A stretch of 64,000 nucleotides of DNA, taken from NCBI RefSeq assembly GCF_005281345.1, contig NZ_SZXJ01000044.1:342139-406138 (forward strand), read 5' to 3'. Shown here piece after piece: positions 52,606 to 63,599 of this stretch (position 1 is the stretch's first letter; each line of letters begins with the position of its first letter). The DNA comes from Citrobacter sp. wls619 (GTDB lineage Bacteria; Pseudomonadota; Gammaproteobacteria; Enterobacterales; Enterobacteriaceae). The translations under genes and the position numbers were made by a program. Below the pieces are notes generated by a model. It was not told the DNA's origin, searched no databases, and saw only the letters and a list, made by a program, of their open reading frames with translations.

Positions 52606-53277
52606 ATGCAGTACCCGATTAACGAGATGTTCCAGACCCTGCAAGGTGAGGGTTACTTTACCGGCGTCCCCGCCATTTTTATTCGTTTACAGGGATGCCC
52701 GGTTGGCTGTGCCTGGTGCGATACCAAACACACCTGGGATAAGCTTGAGGATCGGGAAGTCTCCTTATATAGCATCCTGGCCAAGACGAAAGAGAGTGAT
52801 AAATGGGGCGCGGCGAGCAGTGAAGATCTGCTGGTTGTTATTCAGCGTCAGGGCTATACCGCCCGACACGTGGTGATCACCGGCGGTGAACCCTGCATTC
52901 ACGATCTGATGCCGCTGACTGACCTGCTGGAAAAGAACGGCTTTAGCTGCCAGATTGAGACCAGCGGGACACACGAAGTTCGCTGTACGCCGAATACCTG
53001 GGTGACTGTATCGCCGAAGGTGAATATGCGTGGCGGCTATGACGTACTGTCACAGGCGCTGGAACGAGCCAATGAAATCAAGCATCCGGTGGGTCGCGTT
53101 CGCGATATTGAAGCGCTGGATGAACTGCTGGCCACGTTGAGCGATGATAAACCACGTATTATTGCGCTGCAGCCAATCAGTCAGAAAGAAGATGCGACGC
53201 GTTTGTGTATTGATACCTGTATTGCGCGAAACTGGCGTCTGTCGATGCAAACGCATAAATACCTGAATATTGCCTGA
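52606..53277 (+). CDS. queE: 7-carboxy-7-deazaguanine synthase
   Basis: Radical SAM enzyme that makes 7-carboxy-7-deazaguanine from 6-carboxytetrahydropterin in queuosine synthesis. I chose the ATG at 52606 (MQYPINEMFQTLQGEGYFTG, 223 aa as in E. coli) over 52600, as CAGAGA lies right at 52595-52600. The Fe-S cluster cysteines are in LQGCPVGCAWCDTKHTW, a radical SAM motif with wider spacing than CxxxCxxC, as in this family. Convergent with queD. Confidence 0.96.
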   Translation: MQYPINEMFQTLQGEGYFTGVPAIFIRLQGCPVGCAWCDTKHTWDKLEDREVSLYSILAKTKESDKWGAASSEDLLVVIQRQGYTARHVVITGGEPCIHDLMPLTDLLEKNGFSCQIETSGTHEVRCTPNTWVTVSPKVNMRGGYDVLSQALERANEIKHPVGRVRDIEALDELLATLSDDKPRIIALQPISQKEDATRLCIDTCIARNWRLSMQTHKYLNIA

Positions 53278-53284
53278 TGAATTT

Positions 53285-53367
53285 TGCCGGGGGCGCTTCG
53301 CTTGCCCGGCCTACGCGTGTTAATAAGGTAGGCCGGGATCAGACGCGAGGCGTCGCCATCCGGCATG
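53285..53367. repeat. REP pair (BIME) between queE and queD
   Basis: TTGCCGGGGGCGCTTCGC...TTGCCCGGCCTAC and the inverted AGGTAGGCCGGGATCAG...GTCGCCATCCGGCATG. It lies between convergent genes. Confidence 0.88.
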
Positions 53368-53374
53368 GTTGGGA

Positions 53375-53737
53375 TCACTCTCCGCGATAAACGCAACCTG
53401 CTGTGCAGGTCTCTTTTACCATCACTGCGCTCAGCAGAGGAACAACCGGTTTTACCTGTTCCCAAATCCAGCGGGACAAGACTTCGCTGGTTGGGTTTTC
53501 AAGGCCCGGGATATCGTTCAGGTAGTAGTGATCAAGCCTGTCGTACGTCGGCTTGAACGCCGCTTTTAACTCGGCGAAATCCATGATCCAACCGGTATGT
53601 GGATCGACTTCACCGGTAATTTCAAGACGCACCATAAATGAGTGACCATGCAGACGGCCACACTTGTGTCCTTCCGGTACGTGCGGCAGGCGGTGAGCGG
53701 CTTCGAAGGTGAAATCTTTAAACAAGGTGGTGGACAT
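53375..53737 (-). CDS. queD: 6-carboxy-5,6,7,8-tetrahydropterin synthase
   Basis: Converts 7,8-dihydroneopterin triphosphate to 6-carboxytetrahydropterin, the substrate of QueE. It has 120 aa, as in E. coli within one residue. Zinc histidines are in EAAHRLPH and LHGHSFMV, and the catalytic cysteine is in [11 protein letters not shown] near residue 27. In E. coli K-12 a block of genes (ygcE to ygcN) lies between queE and queD; here they are adjacent. Confidence 0.96.
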   Translation of the reverse strand: MSTTLFKDFTFEAAHRLPHVPEGHKCGRLHGHSFMVRLEITGEVDPHTGWIMDFAELKAAFKPTYDRLDHYYLNDIPGLENPTSEVLSRWIWEQVKPVVPLLSAVMVKETCTAGCVYRGE

Positions 53738-54042
53738 TATTTACTCTCAAGAATGCGAAAAACCGGCGTAGGGTACCGGAAAGCACATTTTTGCGCATTA
53801 ACTAAAACGGCCCTGACCAGTAAATGGATATATTCATTTGATCTATTGTCATTAACTCATTACATATCATGTAGTTATTCAATCGCTTTTGTTGTTAATA
53901 ACTATAGCTAAAACAGGTTAGTTCATTTGGTTATTTGTTATTTCTATCCCTTCTTTAGTTGTTACTATCCCCACCGTTAACCTTATCTTCAGTTTGGGTT
54001 TTATTGCTGAAATCCGCTTTGCTTACTGGAACATGACAACGC
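53738..54042. promoter_or_regulatory. 305-bp divergent region upstream of cysJ and queD
   Basis: AT-rich region with the promoters of cysJIH and queD. By established knowledge CysB activates cysJIH here; the stretch about 53900-53990 is T-rich and looks like the right place, but I could not define a site. No other gene seen. Confidence 0.6.
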
Positions 54043-55842
54043 ATGACGACACAGGCCCCACCTTCCGCTTTGCTCCCGCTAAATCCGGAGCAACTGGCAC
54101 GCCTTCAGGCGGCCACGACCGATCTTACACCCTCGCAGCTTGCGTGGGTGTCTGGCTATTTCTGGGGCGTGCTGAATCAGCAGCCGGGAACGAATGCTGC
54201 AGCGCCTGCGCCTGTCGCTGAAATGCCAGGAATTACACTCATCTCGGCTTCGCAAACCGGTAATGCGCGTCGCGTGGCGGAAGCCTTGCGCGACGATCTG
54301 ATAGCTGCGCAGCTCAATGTCACCCTGATCAACGCTGGCGATTATAAATTCAAGCAAATTGCCAATGAAAAATTGCTGGTCGTGGTGGCATCGACTCAGG
54401 GAGAAGGTGAACCGGCGGAAGAAGCCGTTGCGTTGCATAAATACTTGTTCTCTAAAAAAGCGCCGAAGCTTGAAAACACGGCCTTCGCCGTATTTGGCCT
54501 TGGCGATACGTCTTACGAATTTTTCTGCCAGTCAGGTAAAGACTTTGATGCGAAACTGGCAGAATTGGGTGGTGAACGCCTGCTGGACCGCGTTGACGCT
54601 GATGTCGAGTATCAATCGGCGGCGGCAGAATGGCGTGCCCGTCTGGTTGATGTACTGAAGGCGCGTGCGCCTGTTGCATCGTCTGCACAGGCTGCAGCGA
54701 GCGGTGCGGTTAACGAGGTGCACACCAGCCCTTACACCAAAGAAGCACCGCTGAGTGCAACACTTGCGGTGAATCAGAAAATTACCGGTCGCGACTCTGA
54801 AAAAGATGTACGCCATATCGAAATTGATCTGGGTGATTCTGGCCTGCGCTATCAGCCAGGCGACGCACTGGGTGTCTGGTATCAGAACGATCCGGCCCTG
54901 GTCAAAGAAATTGTGGAACTGCTGTGGCTGAAAGGTACTGAGCCGGTCACCGTTGAGGGCAAAACGCTGCCGCTCGCTGACGCGCTGGAGTGGCATTTCG
55001 AATTGACCGTCAACACGGCCAATATCGTAGAGAACTATGCCATCCTGACGCGCAGCGAAACGCTGTTGCCATTGGTCGGCGATAAAGCGCAATTACAGCA
55101 TTACGCCACAACCACCCCCATCGTCGATATGCTGCGTTTCTCCCCGGCACAACTCGATGCCGACGCGTTAATTGGCTTGCTGCGTCCGCTGACGCCACGC
55201 TTGTACTCCATTGCCTCATCCCAGGCTGAAGTGGAAAGCGAAGTACATATCACCATGGGTGCCGTGCGTTTTGAGGTTGAAGGGCGTGCGCGTGCAGGCG
55301 GAGCTTCTGGCTTCCTTGCCGATCGCGTTGAGGAAGAGGGCGAAGTACGTGTGTTCATTGAGCATAACGACAACTTCCGCCTGCCAGAAAATCCGCAAAC
55401 ACCGGTCATTATGATCGGGCCTGGAACAGGGATTGCGCCGTTCCGCGCCTTTATGCAGCAACGTGCGGCAGACGGTGCCGAAGGCAAAAACTGGCTGTTC
55501 TTTGGCAATCCGCACTTTACTGAAGATTTCCTGTATCAGGTGGAATGGCAGCGCTACGTCAAAGAAGGCGTACTCAACCGTATCGACCTTGCCTGGTCCC
55601 GTGATCAAAAAGATAAAGTCTACGTACAAGATAAACTGCGCCAACAGGGTGCAGAACTGTGGCGCTGGATTAATGACGGTGCGCACATTTATGTCTGCGG
55701 CGACGCCAATCGCATGGCGAAAGACGTTGAGCAGGCTTTGCTGGAAGTGATTGCCGAATTCGGTGCTATGGATATCGAAGCGGCGGATGAATTTTTGAGT
55801 GAGCTGCGCGTTGAGCGCCGTTATCAGCGAGATGTCTACTAA
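54043..55842 (+). CDS. cysJ: Sulfite reductase flavoprotein subunit
   Basis: NADPH-binding FAD/FMN subunit that feeds electrons to CysI. It has 599 aa, as in E. coli. N-terminal FMN domain ([31 protein letters not shown]), then FAD and NADPH domains ([41 protein letters not shown]). The ATG at 54043 is 12-13 bases from GGA; a second ATG at 54033, in another frame, stands nearer to that GGA and would give only a short frame. cysI begins by one-base overlap. Confidence 0.97.
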   Translation: MTTQAPPSALLPLNPEQLARLQAATTDLTPSQLAWVSGYFWGVLNQQPGTNAAAPAPVAEMPGITLISASQTGNARRVAEALRDDLIAAQLNVTLINAGDYKFKQIANEKLLVVVASTQGEGEPAEEAVALHKYLFSKKAPKLENTAFAVFGLGDTSYEFFCQSGKDFDAKLAELGGERLLDRVDADVEYQSAAAEWRARLVDVLKARAPVASSAQAAASGAVNEVHTSPYTKEAPLSATLAVNQKITGRDSEKDVRHIEIDLGDSGLRYQPGDALGVWYQNDPALVKEIVELLWLKGTEPVTVEGKTLPLADALEWHFELTVNTANIVENYAILTRSETLLPLVGDKAQLQHYATTTPIVDMLRFSPAQLDADALIGLLRPLTPRLYSIASSQAEVESEVHITMGAVRFEVEGRARAGGASGFLADRVEEEGEVRVFIEHNDNFRLPENPQTPVIMIGPGTGIAPFRAFMQQRAADGAEGKNWLFFGNPHFTEDFLYQVEWQRYVKEGVLNRIDLAWSRDQKDKVYVQDKLRQQGAELWRWINDGAHIYVCGDANRMAKDVEQALLEVIAEFGAMDIEAADEFLSELRVERRYQRDVY

Positions 55843-57554
55843 TGAGCGAAAAACATCCAGGACCACTGGTGGTCGAAGGCAAACTGACTGATGCCGAGCG
55901 CATGAAGATTGAGAGCAACTACCTGCGCGGTACCATTGCCGAAGATTTAAATGACGGCCTCACCGGCGGATTCAAAGGCGATAACTTCCTGCTGATCCGT
56001 TTTCACGGTATGTACCAGCAGGATGACCGTGATATCCGCGCCGAACGTGCCGAACAGAAGCTGGAGCCGCGCCACGCGATGCTGCTGCGCTGCCGTTTGC
56101 CGGGGGGCGTCATCACCACCAAACAGTGGCAGGCGATCGATAAGTTCGCCCATGACAACACGATTTACGGCAGCATCCGCCTAACCAACCGCCAGACGTT
56201 TCAGTTTCACGGTATTCTGAAGAAGAACGTGAAGCCGGTGCACCAGATGCTGCACTCCGTCGGGCTGGACGCGCTGGCGACCGCCAACGATATGAACCGT
56301 AACGTGCTGTGCACTTCCAACCCGTATGAGTCTGAGCTGCATGCTGAAGCGTACGAGTGGGCGAAAAAGATCTCCGAACACTTGCTGCCCCGTACCCGCG
56401 CTTATGCGGAGATCTGGCTGGATCAGGAAAAAGTCGCGACCACGGATGAAGAGCCGATCCTCGGCCAGACCTATCTGCCGCGTAAGTTTAAAACGACGGT
56501 GGTGATCCCGCCGCAGAACGACATCGATCTGCACGCTAACGATATGAACTTCGTGGCGATTGCCGAAAACGGCAAGCTGGTGGGCTTTAACCTGCTGGTT
56601 GGCGGTGGACTGTCTATTGAACACGGTAACAAGAAAACCTACGCACGCACCGCAAGTGAGTTTGGTTATCTGCCGCTGGAACACACCTTAGCGGTGGCAG
56701 AAGCGGTGGTGACCACACAGCGTGATTGGGGCAACCGTACCGATCGTAAAAACGCCAAAACCAAATACACGCTGGAGCGGGTAGGTGTCGAGACGTTTAA
56801 AGAAGAAGTTGAACGCCGCGCGGGGATCAAATTTGAGCCGATTCGTCCGTATGAGTTTACCGGTCGTGGCGACCGAATTGGTTGGGTGAAGGGGATCGAC
56901 AATAAATGGCACCTGACGCTGTTTATTGAAAACGGCCGTATTCTGGATTATCCGGGGCGCCCGCTGAAAACCGGCTTGCTGGAGATCGCGAAGATCCACA
57001 AAGGCGAGTTCCGTATCACGGCCAACCAGAACCTGATCATTGCCGGTGTCCCGGAGAGTGATAAGGCGAAGATTGAGAAGATTGCGCAGAAAAGCGGCCT
57101 GATGAATGCGGTGACCCCGCAGCGTGAAAACTCAATGGCCTGCGTCTCGTTCCCGACCTGTCCGTTGGCGATGGCGGAAGCCGAGCGTTTCCTGCCAACA
57201 TTTATCGACAACATTGATACGCTGATGGCGAAACACAGCCTGAGTGATGAAAACATTGTCATGCGAGTCACGGGCTGCCCGAACGGCTGTGGTCGTGCGA
57301 TGCTGGCGGAAGTGGGGCTGGTGGGTAAAGCGCCGGGTCGCTATAACCTGCATCTGGGCGGGAATCGTATTGGGACTCGTATCCCACGGATGTTCAAAGA
57401 AAATATCACAGAGCCGGAAATTCTGGCGTTGCTGGATGAACTGATTGGGCGCTGGGCGAAAGAGCGTGAAGCGGGTGAAGGCTTCGGCGACTTTACGGTG
57501 CGTGCGGGCATCATTCGCCCGGTGCTCGATCCCGCGCGTGATTTCTGGGAATAA
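55842..57554 (+). CDS. cysI: Sulfite reductase hemoprotein subunit
   Basis: Siroheme/4Fe-4S subunit that reduces sulfite to sulfide. It has 570 aa, as in E. coli. Cluster and siroheme ligands are in [17 protein letters not shown] and [13 protein letters not shown] near residues 434-483. Two pseudo-repeats of the sulfite reductase ferredoxin-like and 4Fe-4S domains are complete. It overlaps cysJ by one base (TAATG). A BIME separates it from cysH. Confidence 0.98.
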   Translation: MSEKHPGPLVVEGKLTDAERMKIESNYLRGTIAEDLNDGLTGGFKGDNFLLIRFHGMYQQDDRDIRAERAEQKLEPRHAMLLRCRLPGGVITTKQWQAIDKFAHDNTIYGSIRLTNRQTFQFHGILKKNVKPVHQMLHSVGLDALATANDMNRNVLCTSNPYESELHAEAYEWAKKISEHLLPRTRAYAEIWLDQEKVATTDEEPILGQTYLPRKFKTTVVIPPQNDIDLHANDMNFVAIAENGKLVGFNLLVGGGLSIEHGNKKTYARTASEFGYLPLEHTLAVAEAVVTTQRDWGNRTDRKNAKTKYTLERVGVETFKEEVERRAGIKFEPIRPYEFTGRGDRIGWVKGIDNKWHLTLFIENGRILDYPGRPLKTGLLEIAKIHKGEFRITANQNLIIAGVPESDKAKIEKIAQKSGLMNAVTPQRENSMACVSFPTCPLAMAEAERFLPTFIDNIDTLMAKHSLSDENIVMRVTGCPNGCGRAMLAEVGLVGKAPGRYNLHLGGNRIGTRIPRMFKENITEPEILALLDELIGRWAKEREAGEGFGDFTVRAGIIRPVLDPARDFWE

Positions 57555-57560
57555 CCCGCA

Positions 57561-57635
57561 TTGCCGGATGGCGGCATAAATGCTTTATCCGGCCTACGTA
57601 GACTGTAGGCCTGATAAGCGAAGCGCCATCAGGCA
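57561..57635. repeat. REP pair (BIME) between cysI and cysH
   Basis: TTGCCGGATGGCGGCATAAATGC...TATCCGGCCTAC and TGTAGGCCTGATAAGCG...GCGCCATCAGGCA, inside the cysJIH operon. Confidence 0.9.
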
Positions 57636-57655
57636 AGGCATACAGCGAGGAACTT

Positions 57656-58390
57656 ATGTCCAGACTCGATCTAAATGGCCTGAACGCACTGCCAAAAGTT
57701 GAGCGTGTTATGGCACTGGCAGAAACCAACAGCCAACTGGAAACGCTGAGCGCGGAAGAACGCGTGGCGTGGGCGCTGGAAAATCTGCCCGGCGAATATG
57801 TCCTTTCATCAAGTTTTGGTATTCAGGCGGCGGTCAGCCTGCATCTGGTGAACCAGATTCGCCCGGATATTCCGGTGATCCTCACCGATACTGGCTATTT
57901 ATTCCCGGAAACCTACCAGTTTATCGATGCGTTAACGGACAAACTCAAACTCAACCTGCAGGTCTACCGGGCGAAAGAGAGCGCGGCCTGGCAGGAAGCG
58001 CGCTACGGCAAGCTGTGGGAACAAGGTGTTGAAGGCATTGAGAAATACAATGACATCAACAAAGTTGAACCCATGAACCGGGCGCTGCAGGAGCTGAACG
58101 CACAAACCTGGTTTGCGGGTCTGCGCCGCGAGCAGTCCGGTAGCCGTGCACATTTACCGGTATTGGCTATTCAGCGTGGCGTATTTAAAGTGCTGCCGAT
58201 TATCGACTGGGACAACCGTACGGTATACCAGTATCTGCAAAAACACGGTCTGAAGTATCACCCGCTGTGGGATCAAGGCTACCTGTCAGTCGGTGATACC
58301 CACACGACGCGTAAATGGGAGCCAGGCATGGCAGAAGAAGAGACGCGTTTCTTCGGGTTAAAACGCGAATGTGGGCTGCACGAAGGATAA
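57656..58390 (+). CDS. cysH: Phosphoadenosine phosphosulfate reductase
   Basis: Thioredoxin-dependent reductase of PAPS to sulfite. It has 244 aa, as in E. coli. The PAPS-binding [14 protein letters not shown] region is near residue 44 (PP-loop type), with [16 protein letters not shown], then the [12 protein letters not shown] loop, and the catalytic cysteine in the C-terminal KRECGLHEG. It is last in the cysJIH operon and is convergent with iap. Confidence 0.98.
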   Translation: MSRLDLNGLNALPKVERVMALAETNSQLETLSAEERVAWALENLPGEYVLSSSFGIQAAVSLHLVNQIRPDIPVILTDTGYLFPETYQFIDALTDKLKLNLQVYRAKESAAWQEARYGKLWEQGVEGIEKYNDINKVEPMNRALQELNAQTWFAGLRREQSGSRAHLPVLAIQRGVFKVLPIIDWDNRTVYQYLQKHGLKYHPLWDQGYLSVGDTHTTRKWEPGMAEEETRFFGLKRECGLHEG

Positions 58391-58395
58391 CAGGA

Positions 58396-58433
58396 AAGTG
58401 GTCCGGTAAGATTTACATCCTACCGGACCACTT
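58396..58433. terminator. Terminator between cysH and iap
   Basis: A perfect 13-bp inverted repeat (AAGTGGTCCGGTA / TACCGGACCACTT) with a 12-base loop lies in the 45-bp gap between convergent genes, so it can end both transcripts. Confidence 0.85.
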
Positions 58434-58435
58434 CT

Positions 58436-59479
58436 TCAGGATTTACCCGCTTTTGCCAGTTCTTTCACCAGCGGCAGCATGATGCGTACGACGTCGCGGC
58501 TGCGATGTTCAATCCGCCCTGGAAGTGCTTTATCGATATGTTGCTGGTTGTCCAGACGCACGTCGTGCCAGCTGTTACCGGCGGGGAAAAAGGCTGTTTT
58601 GGCGCGTTGCTGATAACCGTCTTTTTTACCCAGGCTCCAGTTGGTTGCTTCTACCGAGAGCACGGCGATCCCCGCGTTGTCGAAGACCTCGGCATCGTTA
58701 CAACATCCGGTTCCTTTCGGATAGTCTTTGTTCAGTCCCGGGTTGGTACTGGCGGCGATACCGCGGCTGCGTGCAATTGCCAGCGCCCGGTCGCGCGTCA
58801 GTTTTCGTACGGCTTCCGGGGTTCTTTTCCCACTATTGAAGTAGAGCTTATCCCCGACGATCAGGTTATCGAGGTTGATAACCAGCAGCGTATTTTTCTT
58901 CTCAGCTGCACTCATGCGCTTGAGGATATTTTCTGCACCCAGTTTGCCTTCTTCCTCGCCGCTGGTGGCGATAAACCGAATACCGTACTGTGTCGGCACA
59001 TTTTTAAGTTTGTCAGCCAACTCCAGCATGACGCCCAAACCTGCGGCGTTATCGTCGATGCCCTGCAAGGTTAATCCGCCCAGATTAGCATCGGAATCGG
59101 CATCGCTCTGCGCGGCGTAAGTGTCGAGATGCGCCATGATAATAATCTGCTGCGGCGCTTTGCCTTCATGCGCTGCAATGACGGTGCTGCCCGTCACGTT
59201 ATGCCAGTTCTTACGGTTGTCTTTGGCGGTATAAATATAACGGCTATTAAACGTCCGAATATCACTGCGATAGCCCATCTGCTGAAATTGCTGACGCAAA
59301 TAATCAGCAGAGAGCATTTCTGCCGGAGAGCCCGTCACGCGGCCAGGGAAGAATGTTGCGATATATCGAGCCTGAGTATTTGCCATATCTCCGGGCTTCG
59401 AAGAGGTTGCCTGTGCGGGAAGGATAAAGCACGCGCCGAGCGCCAGGGCGGTAGTCAGGTGGCGCAATGCGGAAAACAT
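58436..59479 (-). CDS. iap: Alkaline phosphatase isozyme conversion aminopeptidase
   Basis: Secreted M28-family metallopeptidase that removes the N-terminal arginine from alkaline phosphatase. It has 347 aa (345 in E. coli). Signal peptide MFSALRHLTTALALGACFILPAQA. Zinc residues: His and Asp in IMAHLDTYA, Asp in GIDDNAAGLGVML, Glu pair in FIATSGEEEGKLGAEN, and NLDNLIVGDKLYFNS. In E. coli K-12 a CRISPR array and cas genes lie between cysH and iap; none are here. Confidence 0.95.
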   Translation of the reverse strand: MFSALRHLTTALALGACFILPAQATSSKPGDMANTQARYIATFFPGRVTGSPAEMLSADYLRQQFQQMGYRSDIRTFNSRYIYTAKDNRKNWHNVTGSTVIAAHEGKAPQQIIIMAHLDTYAAQSDADSDANLGGLTLQGIDDNAAGLGVMLELADKLKNVPTQYGIRFIATSGEEEGKLGAENILKRMSAAEKKNTLLVINLDNLIVGDKLYFNSGKRTPEAVRKLTRDRALAIARSRGIAASTNPGLNKDYPKGTGCCNDAEVFDNAGIAVLSVEATNWSLGKKDGYQQRAKTAFFPAGNSWHDVRLDNQQHIDKALPGRIEHRSRDVVRIMLPLVKELAKAGKS

Positions 59480-59733
59480 AGTGAGTCCTTAAATACCAAG
59501 CAGAAATTTTCAGCCGCTAGTATGAAACCGTGATCGAGGTAAAACAATTTCATTTGCTCCTAAATGCCCGAAATCTGGCGGCTTAAGCACTTTTTGAACT
59601 TTGCTTTTCCAAATCGTTATTCCTTTGAGGAACTACTCATTCCAATTCGTAATTTCATTCGCTCTCTTGCCCTCCCTATAGTCAGGTTATCTGAACTTCG
59701 TTAGCAAAATAACGGCAATACATAGGAACGGTT

Positions 59734-60642
59734 ATGGATCAAAAACGACTTACCCACCTGCGGCAACTGGAAGCGGAAAGCATCCATATCATTCGTGAGG
59801 TGGCCGCCGAGTTTTCGAATCCGGTGATGATGTATTCCATCGGCAAGGATTCCAGCGTAATGCTGCATCTGGCGCGCAAAGCGTTTTATCCTGGTTCACT
59901 GCCGTTTCCTCTGCTGCACGTTGATACCGGCTGGAAATTCAGCGAGATGTATGAGTTTCGTGACCGCACGGCAAAAGCCTACGGCTGCGAACTGCTGGTG
60001 CATAAAAACCCGGAAGGGGTGGCGATGGGCATCAACCCGTTTGTCCACGGTAGCGCCAAGCATACCGATATTATGAAAACCGAGGGGTTGAAGCAGGCGC
60101 TGAATAAATACGGTTTTGACGCAGCATTCGGCGGCGCCCGCCGTGATGAAGAGAAATCGCGCGCCAAAGAGCGTATTTACTCCTTCCGCGACCGCTTCCA
60201 CCGCTGGGACCCGAAAAATCAGCGTCCGGAGCTGTGGCATAACTACAACGGCCAGATTAACAAAGGCGAAAGCATTCGCGTATTCCCCCTCTCTAACTGG
60301 ACGGAACAGGATATCTGGCAGTACATCTGGCTGGAAAATATCGACATCGTGCCGCTGTACCTCGCAGCAGAGCGTCCGGTGCTTGAGCGCGACGGCATGT
60401 TGATGATGATTGACGACGACAGAATCGATCTGCAGCCTGGTGAGGTTATCAAAAAACGGATGGTGCGTTTCCGTACGCTCGGCTGCTGGCCGCTCACAGG
60501 CGCGGTGGAGTCGAATGCGCAGACGCTGCCGGAAATTATCGAAGAAATGCTGGTCTCAACCACCAGTGAACGTCAGGGCCGCGTGATTGACCGCGACCAG
60601 GCGGGCTCCATGGAGCTGAAGAAACGTCAGGGGTATTTCTAA
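59734..60642 (+). CDS. cysD: Sulfate adenylyltransferase subunit 2
   Basis: ATP sulfurylase catalytic subunit (PP-loop family) that forms adenosine 5'-phosphosulfate. It has 302 aa, as in E. coli. The ATP-binding PP-loop is [17 protein letters not shown] near residue 34, and the C-terminus ends [11 protein letters not shown]. It is first in cysDNC, with a CysB-type activated promoter expected in the 254-bp gap upstream (59480-59733). cysN starts nine bases after it. Confidence 0.98.
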   Translation: MDQKRLTHLRQLEAESIHIIREVAAEFSNPVMMYSIGKDSSVMLHLARKAFYPGSLPFPLLHVDTGWKFSEMYEFRDRTAKAYGCELLVHKNPEGVAMGINPFVHGSAKHTDIMKTEGLKQALNKYGFDAAFGGARRDEEKSRAKERIYSFRDRFHRWDPKNQRPELWHNYNGQINKGESIRVFPLSNWTEQDIWQYIWLENIDIVPLYLAAERPVLERDGMLMMIDDDRIDLQPGEVIKKRMVRFRTLGCWPLTGAVESNAQTLPEIIEEMLVSTTSERQGRVIDRDQAGSMELKKRQGYF

Positions 60643-60651
60643 GGAGCCGCC

Positions 60652-62079
60652 ATGAACACGACACTTGCACAACAAATTGCTAATGAAGGCGGCGTTGAAG
60701 CCTGGATGGTTGCCCAGCAACACAAAAGTCTGCTGCGCTTTTTAACCTGCGGTAGCGTGGATGATGGGAAAAGTACCCTGATTGGCCGCCTGCTGCACGA
60801 CACGCGTCAGATTTATGAAGATCAGCTTTCATCGCTGCACAACGATAGTAAACGTCATGGCACGCAGGGCGAGAAGCTCGATCTGGCGCTGCTGGTTGAC
60901 GGTTTGCAGGCCGAGCGTGAACAGGGCATCACTATTGACGTGGCCTACCGTTATTTTTCCACCGAAAAACGCAAATTTATCATCGCGGATACTCCCGGTC
61001 ATGAGCAGTACACCCGCAATATGGCAACCGGTGCGTCGACCTGCGATCTGGCGATCCTGCTGATCGATGCGCGTAAAGGCGTGTTGGATCAGACCCGCCG
61101 TCACAGCTTTATTTCTACGCTGTTGGGAATAAAACATCTGATCGTCGCGATCAACAAAATGGACCTGGTCGATTTCAGCGAAGAGACATTTAACCGCATT
61201 CGTGAAGATTATCTGACCTTTGCAGAGCAGCTGCCGGGCAACCTGGATATCCGTTTTGTACCGCTTTCAGCACTGGAAGGTGACAACGTGGCGTCGCAAA
61301 GTTTCAGCATGCCGTGGTACAGCGGTCCGACGCTGCTGGAAGTGCTTGAAACCGTTGAAATCCAGCGCGTAGTCGATACGCAGCCGATGCGCTTCCCGGT
61401 GCAGTATGTGAACCGCCCAAATCTTGATTTTCGTGGTTATGCCGGAACGCTGGCCTCCGGTAGTGTGAAGGTGGGACAACGCGTCAAAGTGTTGCCGTCT
61501 GGCGTTGAGTCGAGCGTCGCCCGGATTGTCACGTTTGATGGCGACTTGCAGGAAGCGCATGCAGGTGAAGCCATTACCCTTGTGCTAAAAGATGAGATCG
61601 ATATCAGCCGTGGTGACCTGCTGCTTGATGCCCAGGAAACGCTGCCGGCGGTGCAAAGCGCTGCCGTTGATGTGGTGTGGATGGCGGAGCAGGCACTGTC
61701 GCCAGGGCAGAGCTATGACATCAAAGTGGCGGGCAAGAAGACGCGTGCGCGTGTTGATAGCGTGGAGTATCAGGTTGATATCAATAACCTGACCCAGCGT
61801 GAAGTCGAAGCCTTACCGCTGAACGGTATCGGCCTGGTGAGATTGACGTTTGATGAACCGCTGGTGCTGGATACCTATCAGCATAATCCGGTCACGGGCG
61901 GCCTGATTATCATTGACCGTCTGACCAACGTCACCGTTGGGGCAGGACTGGTACGCGAGCCGATCGTCCAGGAGCAGGCCACGGCTTCCCAGTTCAGCGC
62001 GTTTGAACTGGAGCTCAATGCGCTGGTGCGTCGCCACTTCCCACATTGGGGTGCGCGCGATCTGCTGGGAGGAAAATAA
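60652..62079 (+). CDS. cysN: Sulfate adenylyltransferase subunit 1 (GTPase)
   Basis: EF-Tu-like GTPase that drives ATP sulfurylase by GTP hydrolysis. It has 475 aa, as in E. coli. G1 is [16 protein letters not shown] near residue 34, G3 is [16 protein letters not shown], and G4 is [11 protein letters not shown]. Beta-barrel domains 2 and 3 follow. Its stop TAA shares a base with the cysC ATG. Confidence 0.98.
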   Translation: MNTTLAQQIANEGGVEAWMVAQQHKSLLRFLTCGSVDDGKSTLIGRLLHDTRQIYEDQLSSLHNDSKRHGTQGEKLDLALLVDGLQAEREQGITIDVAYRYFSTEKRKFIIADTPGHEQYTRNMATGASTCDLAILLIDARKGVLDQTRRHSFISTLLGIKHLIVAINKMDLVDFSEETFNRIREDYLTFAEQLPGNLDIRFVPLSALEGDNVASQSFSMPWYSGPTLLEVLETVEIQRVVDTQPMRFPVQYVNRPNLDFRGYAGTLASGSVKVGQRVKVLPSGVESSVARIVTFDGDLQEAHAGEAITLVLKDEIDISRGDLLLDAQETLPAVQSAAVDVVWMAEQALSPGQSYDIKVAGKKTRARVDSVEYQVDINNLTQREVEALPLNGIGLVRLTFDEPLVLDTYQHNPVTGGLIIIDRLTNVTVGAGLVREPIVQEQATASQFSAFELELNALVRRHFPHWGARDLLGGK

Positions 62080-62684
62080 TGGCGCAGCATGACGAAAACG
62101 TCGTCTGGCATGCCCATCCTGTTACACCGCAACAGCGGGAACAACGCCACGGTCATCGCGGTGTTGTGCTGTGGTTTACCGGGCTGTCTGGCTCCGGTAA
62201 ATCTACGGTGGCAGGGGCGCTGGAAGAGGCGCTGCATAAACTGGGGGTGAGCACCTATCTGCTGGATGGCGATAACGTGCGTCACGGCCTGTGCAGCGAT
62301 CTTGGATTTAGCGATGACGATCGTAAGGAGAATATTCGTCGGGTTGGCGAAGTGGCTAACCTGATGGTGGATGCGGGACTGGTGGTACTGACGGCCTTTA
62401 TTTCCCCTCATCGTGCTGAACGACAGATGGTTCGCGAACGCGTGGGTCATGGGCGTTTTATAGAGGTGTTTGTCGATACGCCATTAGCAACGTGTGAAGC
62501 ACGCGATCCAAAAGGGCTGTATAAAAAAGCGCGGGCGGGGGAGTTGCGCAATTTCACCGGAATCGACTCAGTATACGAAGCGCCTGAATCGCCAGAGATT
62601 CATCTTGATGGTGAACAATTGGTAACAAATTTGGTACCCCAATTATTAGACCTGCTGAGGCAGGAAGATATTATCAGATCCTGA
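62079..62684 (+). CDS. cysC: Adenylylsulfate kinase
   Basis: Phosphorylates APS to PAPS. The ATG at 62079 overlaps the cysN stop by one base and gives 201 aa, the E. coli length. P-loop GLSGSGKST near residue 35, [18 protein letters not shown], and the phosphate-acceptor serine in [12 protein letters not shown]. Last of the cysDNC operon. Confidence 0.98.
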   Translation: MAQHDENVVWHAHPVTPQQREQRHGHRGVVLWFTGLSGSGKSTVAGALEEALHKLGVSTYLLDGDNVRHGLCSDLGFSDDDRKENIRRVGEVANLMVDAGLVVLTAFISPHRAERQMVRERVGHGRFIEVFVDTPLATCEARDPKGLYKKARAGELRNFTGIDSVYEAPESPEIHLDGEQLVTNLVPQLLDLLRQEDIIRS

Positions 62685-62731
62685 GACACCCGAGCTTGTA
62701 TGCCCGGTCAGTCACGGTCACAGGATTAGAT

Positions 62732-63055
62732 ATGCGTAACAGCCATAACATTACTCTCACAGAGTCAGAGACCTTCGCCGCCGACGACGAAACCACCTGG
62801 ACACTTCCAGGGGCCGTGGTCGGTTTTTTAGCTTGGTTGCTGGCGCTGGGATTCCCGTGTCTGATGTATGGCCCTAACACGCTGTTTTTCTTTCTTTATA
62901 CCTGGCCTTTTTTCCTCGCGTTGCTGCCCGTCGCCATTGTGGCGGGTATTGCCCTGCATTCGCTTATGCAGGGACGGTTGCTGCTAAGCGTTACGTTTAC
63001 CCTGCTGGTGGTTGGGTCGATGTTTGGCGCCTTGTTCCTGTGGCTGCTGGGCTAG
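62732..63055 (+). CDS. ygbE: DUF3561 inner-membrane protein YgbE
   Basis: Small membrane protein of 107 aa from the ATG at 62732 (CAGGA upstream), as in E. coli; an upstream start at 62696 is not supported. Three hydrophobic segments are visible (residues about 30-50, 55-75 and 85-105). The function is not known. It lies between cysC and ftsB as in E. coli. Confidence 0.95.
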   Translation: MRNSHNITLTESETFAADDETTWTLPGAVVGFLAWLLALGFPCLMYGPNTLFFFLYTWPFFLALLPVAIVAGIALHSLMQGRLLLSVTFTLLVVGSMFGALFLWLLG

Positions 63056-63162
63056 GTCTCTTCCCTTTTGTCATGGCGAGTGGTGCTGCATACCGGCAGC
63101 TCTAATTCAAACCGTAACCAACAATGAGATTATGTTCTCCTCACACGGGGTATACGTAACAA

Positions 63163-63187
63163 CGGGCAAATGTGGTACATTTGCCCG
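63163..63187. promoter_or_regulatory. Perfect 11-bp inverted repeat upstream of ftsB
   Basis: CGGGCAAATGT pairs with ACATTTGCCCG around a GGT loop, 83 bases before the ftsB start. There is no T-run, so it is not a standard terminator; it could be a regulator site or mRNA element. Confidence 0.5.
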
Positions 63188-63269
63188 CGTTGTCGCGGCA
63201 TTCCCGCCCGCAGACGTAAAATCGTCGACGGAAGTTATGGGATGTTAATGCCGTTTTTCAGGGGGCAGG

Positions 63270-63581
63270 ATGGGTAAACTAACGCTGCTGTTGCTGGCTT
63301 TATTGGTCTGGCTACAGTATTCGCTGTGGTTCGGTAAGAACGGCATACATGACTATAGTCGCGTCAACGATGATGTTGCTGCGCAGCAAGCTACAAACGC
63401 GAAACTTAAAGCGCGTAACGATCAGCTCTTTGCTGAAATTGACGATCTCAATGGCGGTCAGGAAGCTATCGAGGAACGCGCACGCAACGAACTCAGCATG
63501 ACGAAGCCGGGCGAAACGTTTTATCGCCTGGTCCCTGACGCGTCTAAGCGCGCACAGACCGCAGGGCAAAACAATCGATAA
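63270..63581 (+). CDS. ftsB: Cell division protein FtsB
   Basis: Bitopic divisome protein that forms a complex with FtsL and FtsQ. It has 103 aa, as in E. coli. The start [21 protein letters not shown] is one transmembrane helix (residues about 4-21), followed by a coiled coil (about residues 30-70, heptads with [20 protein letters not shown]) and the [15 protein letters not shown] segment. It is followed by ispD after 18 bases. Confidence 0.97.
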   Translation: MGKLTLLLLALLVWLQYSLWFGKNGIHDYSRVNDDVAAQQATNAKLKARNDQLFAEIDDLNGGQEAIEERARNELSMTKPGETFYRLVPDASKRAQTAGQNNR

Positions 63582-63599
63582 ACCAGCCAAGGATTTAAC

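Noticed and set aside
58434..59733. Possible CRISPR array near iap
   Set aside because: No repeat of 28-37 bases recurs at regular spacing in these gaps.
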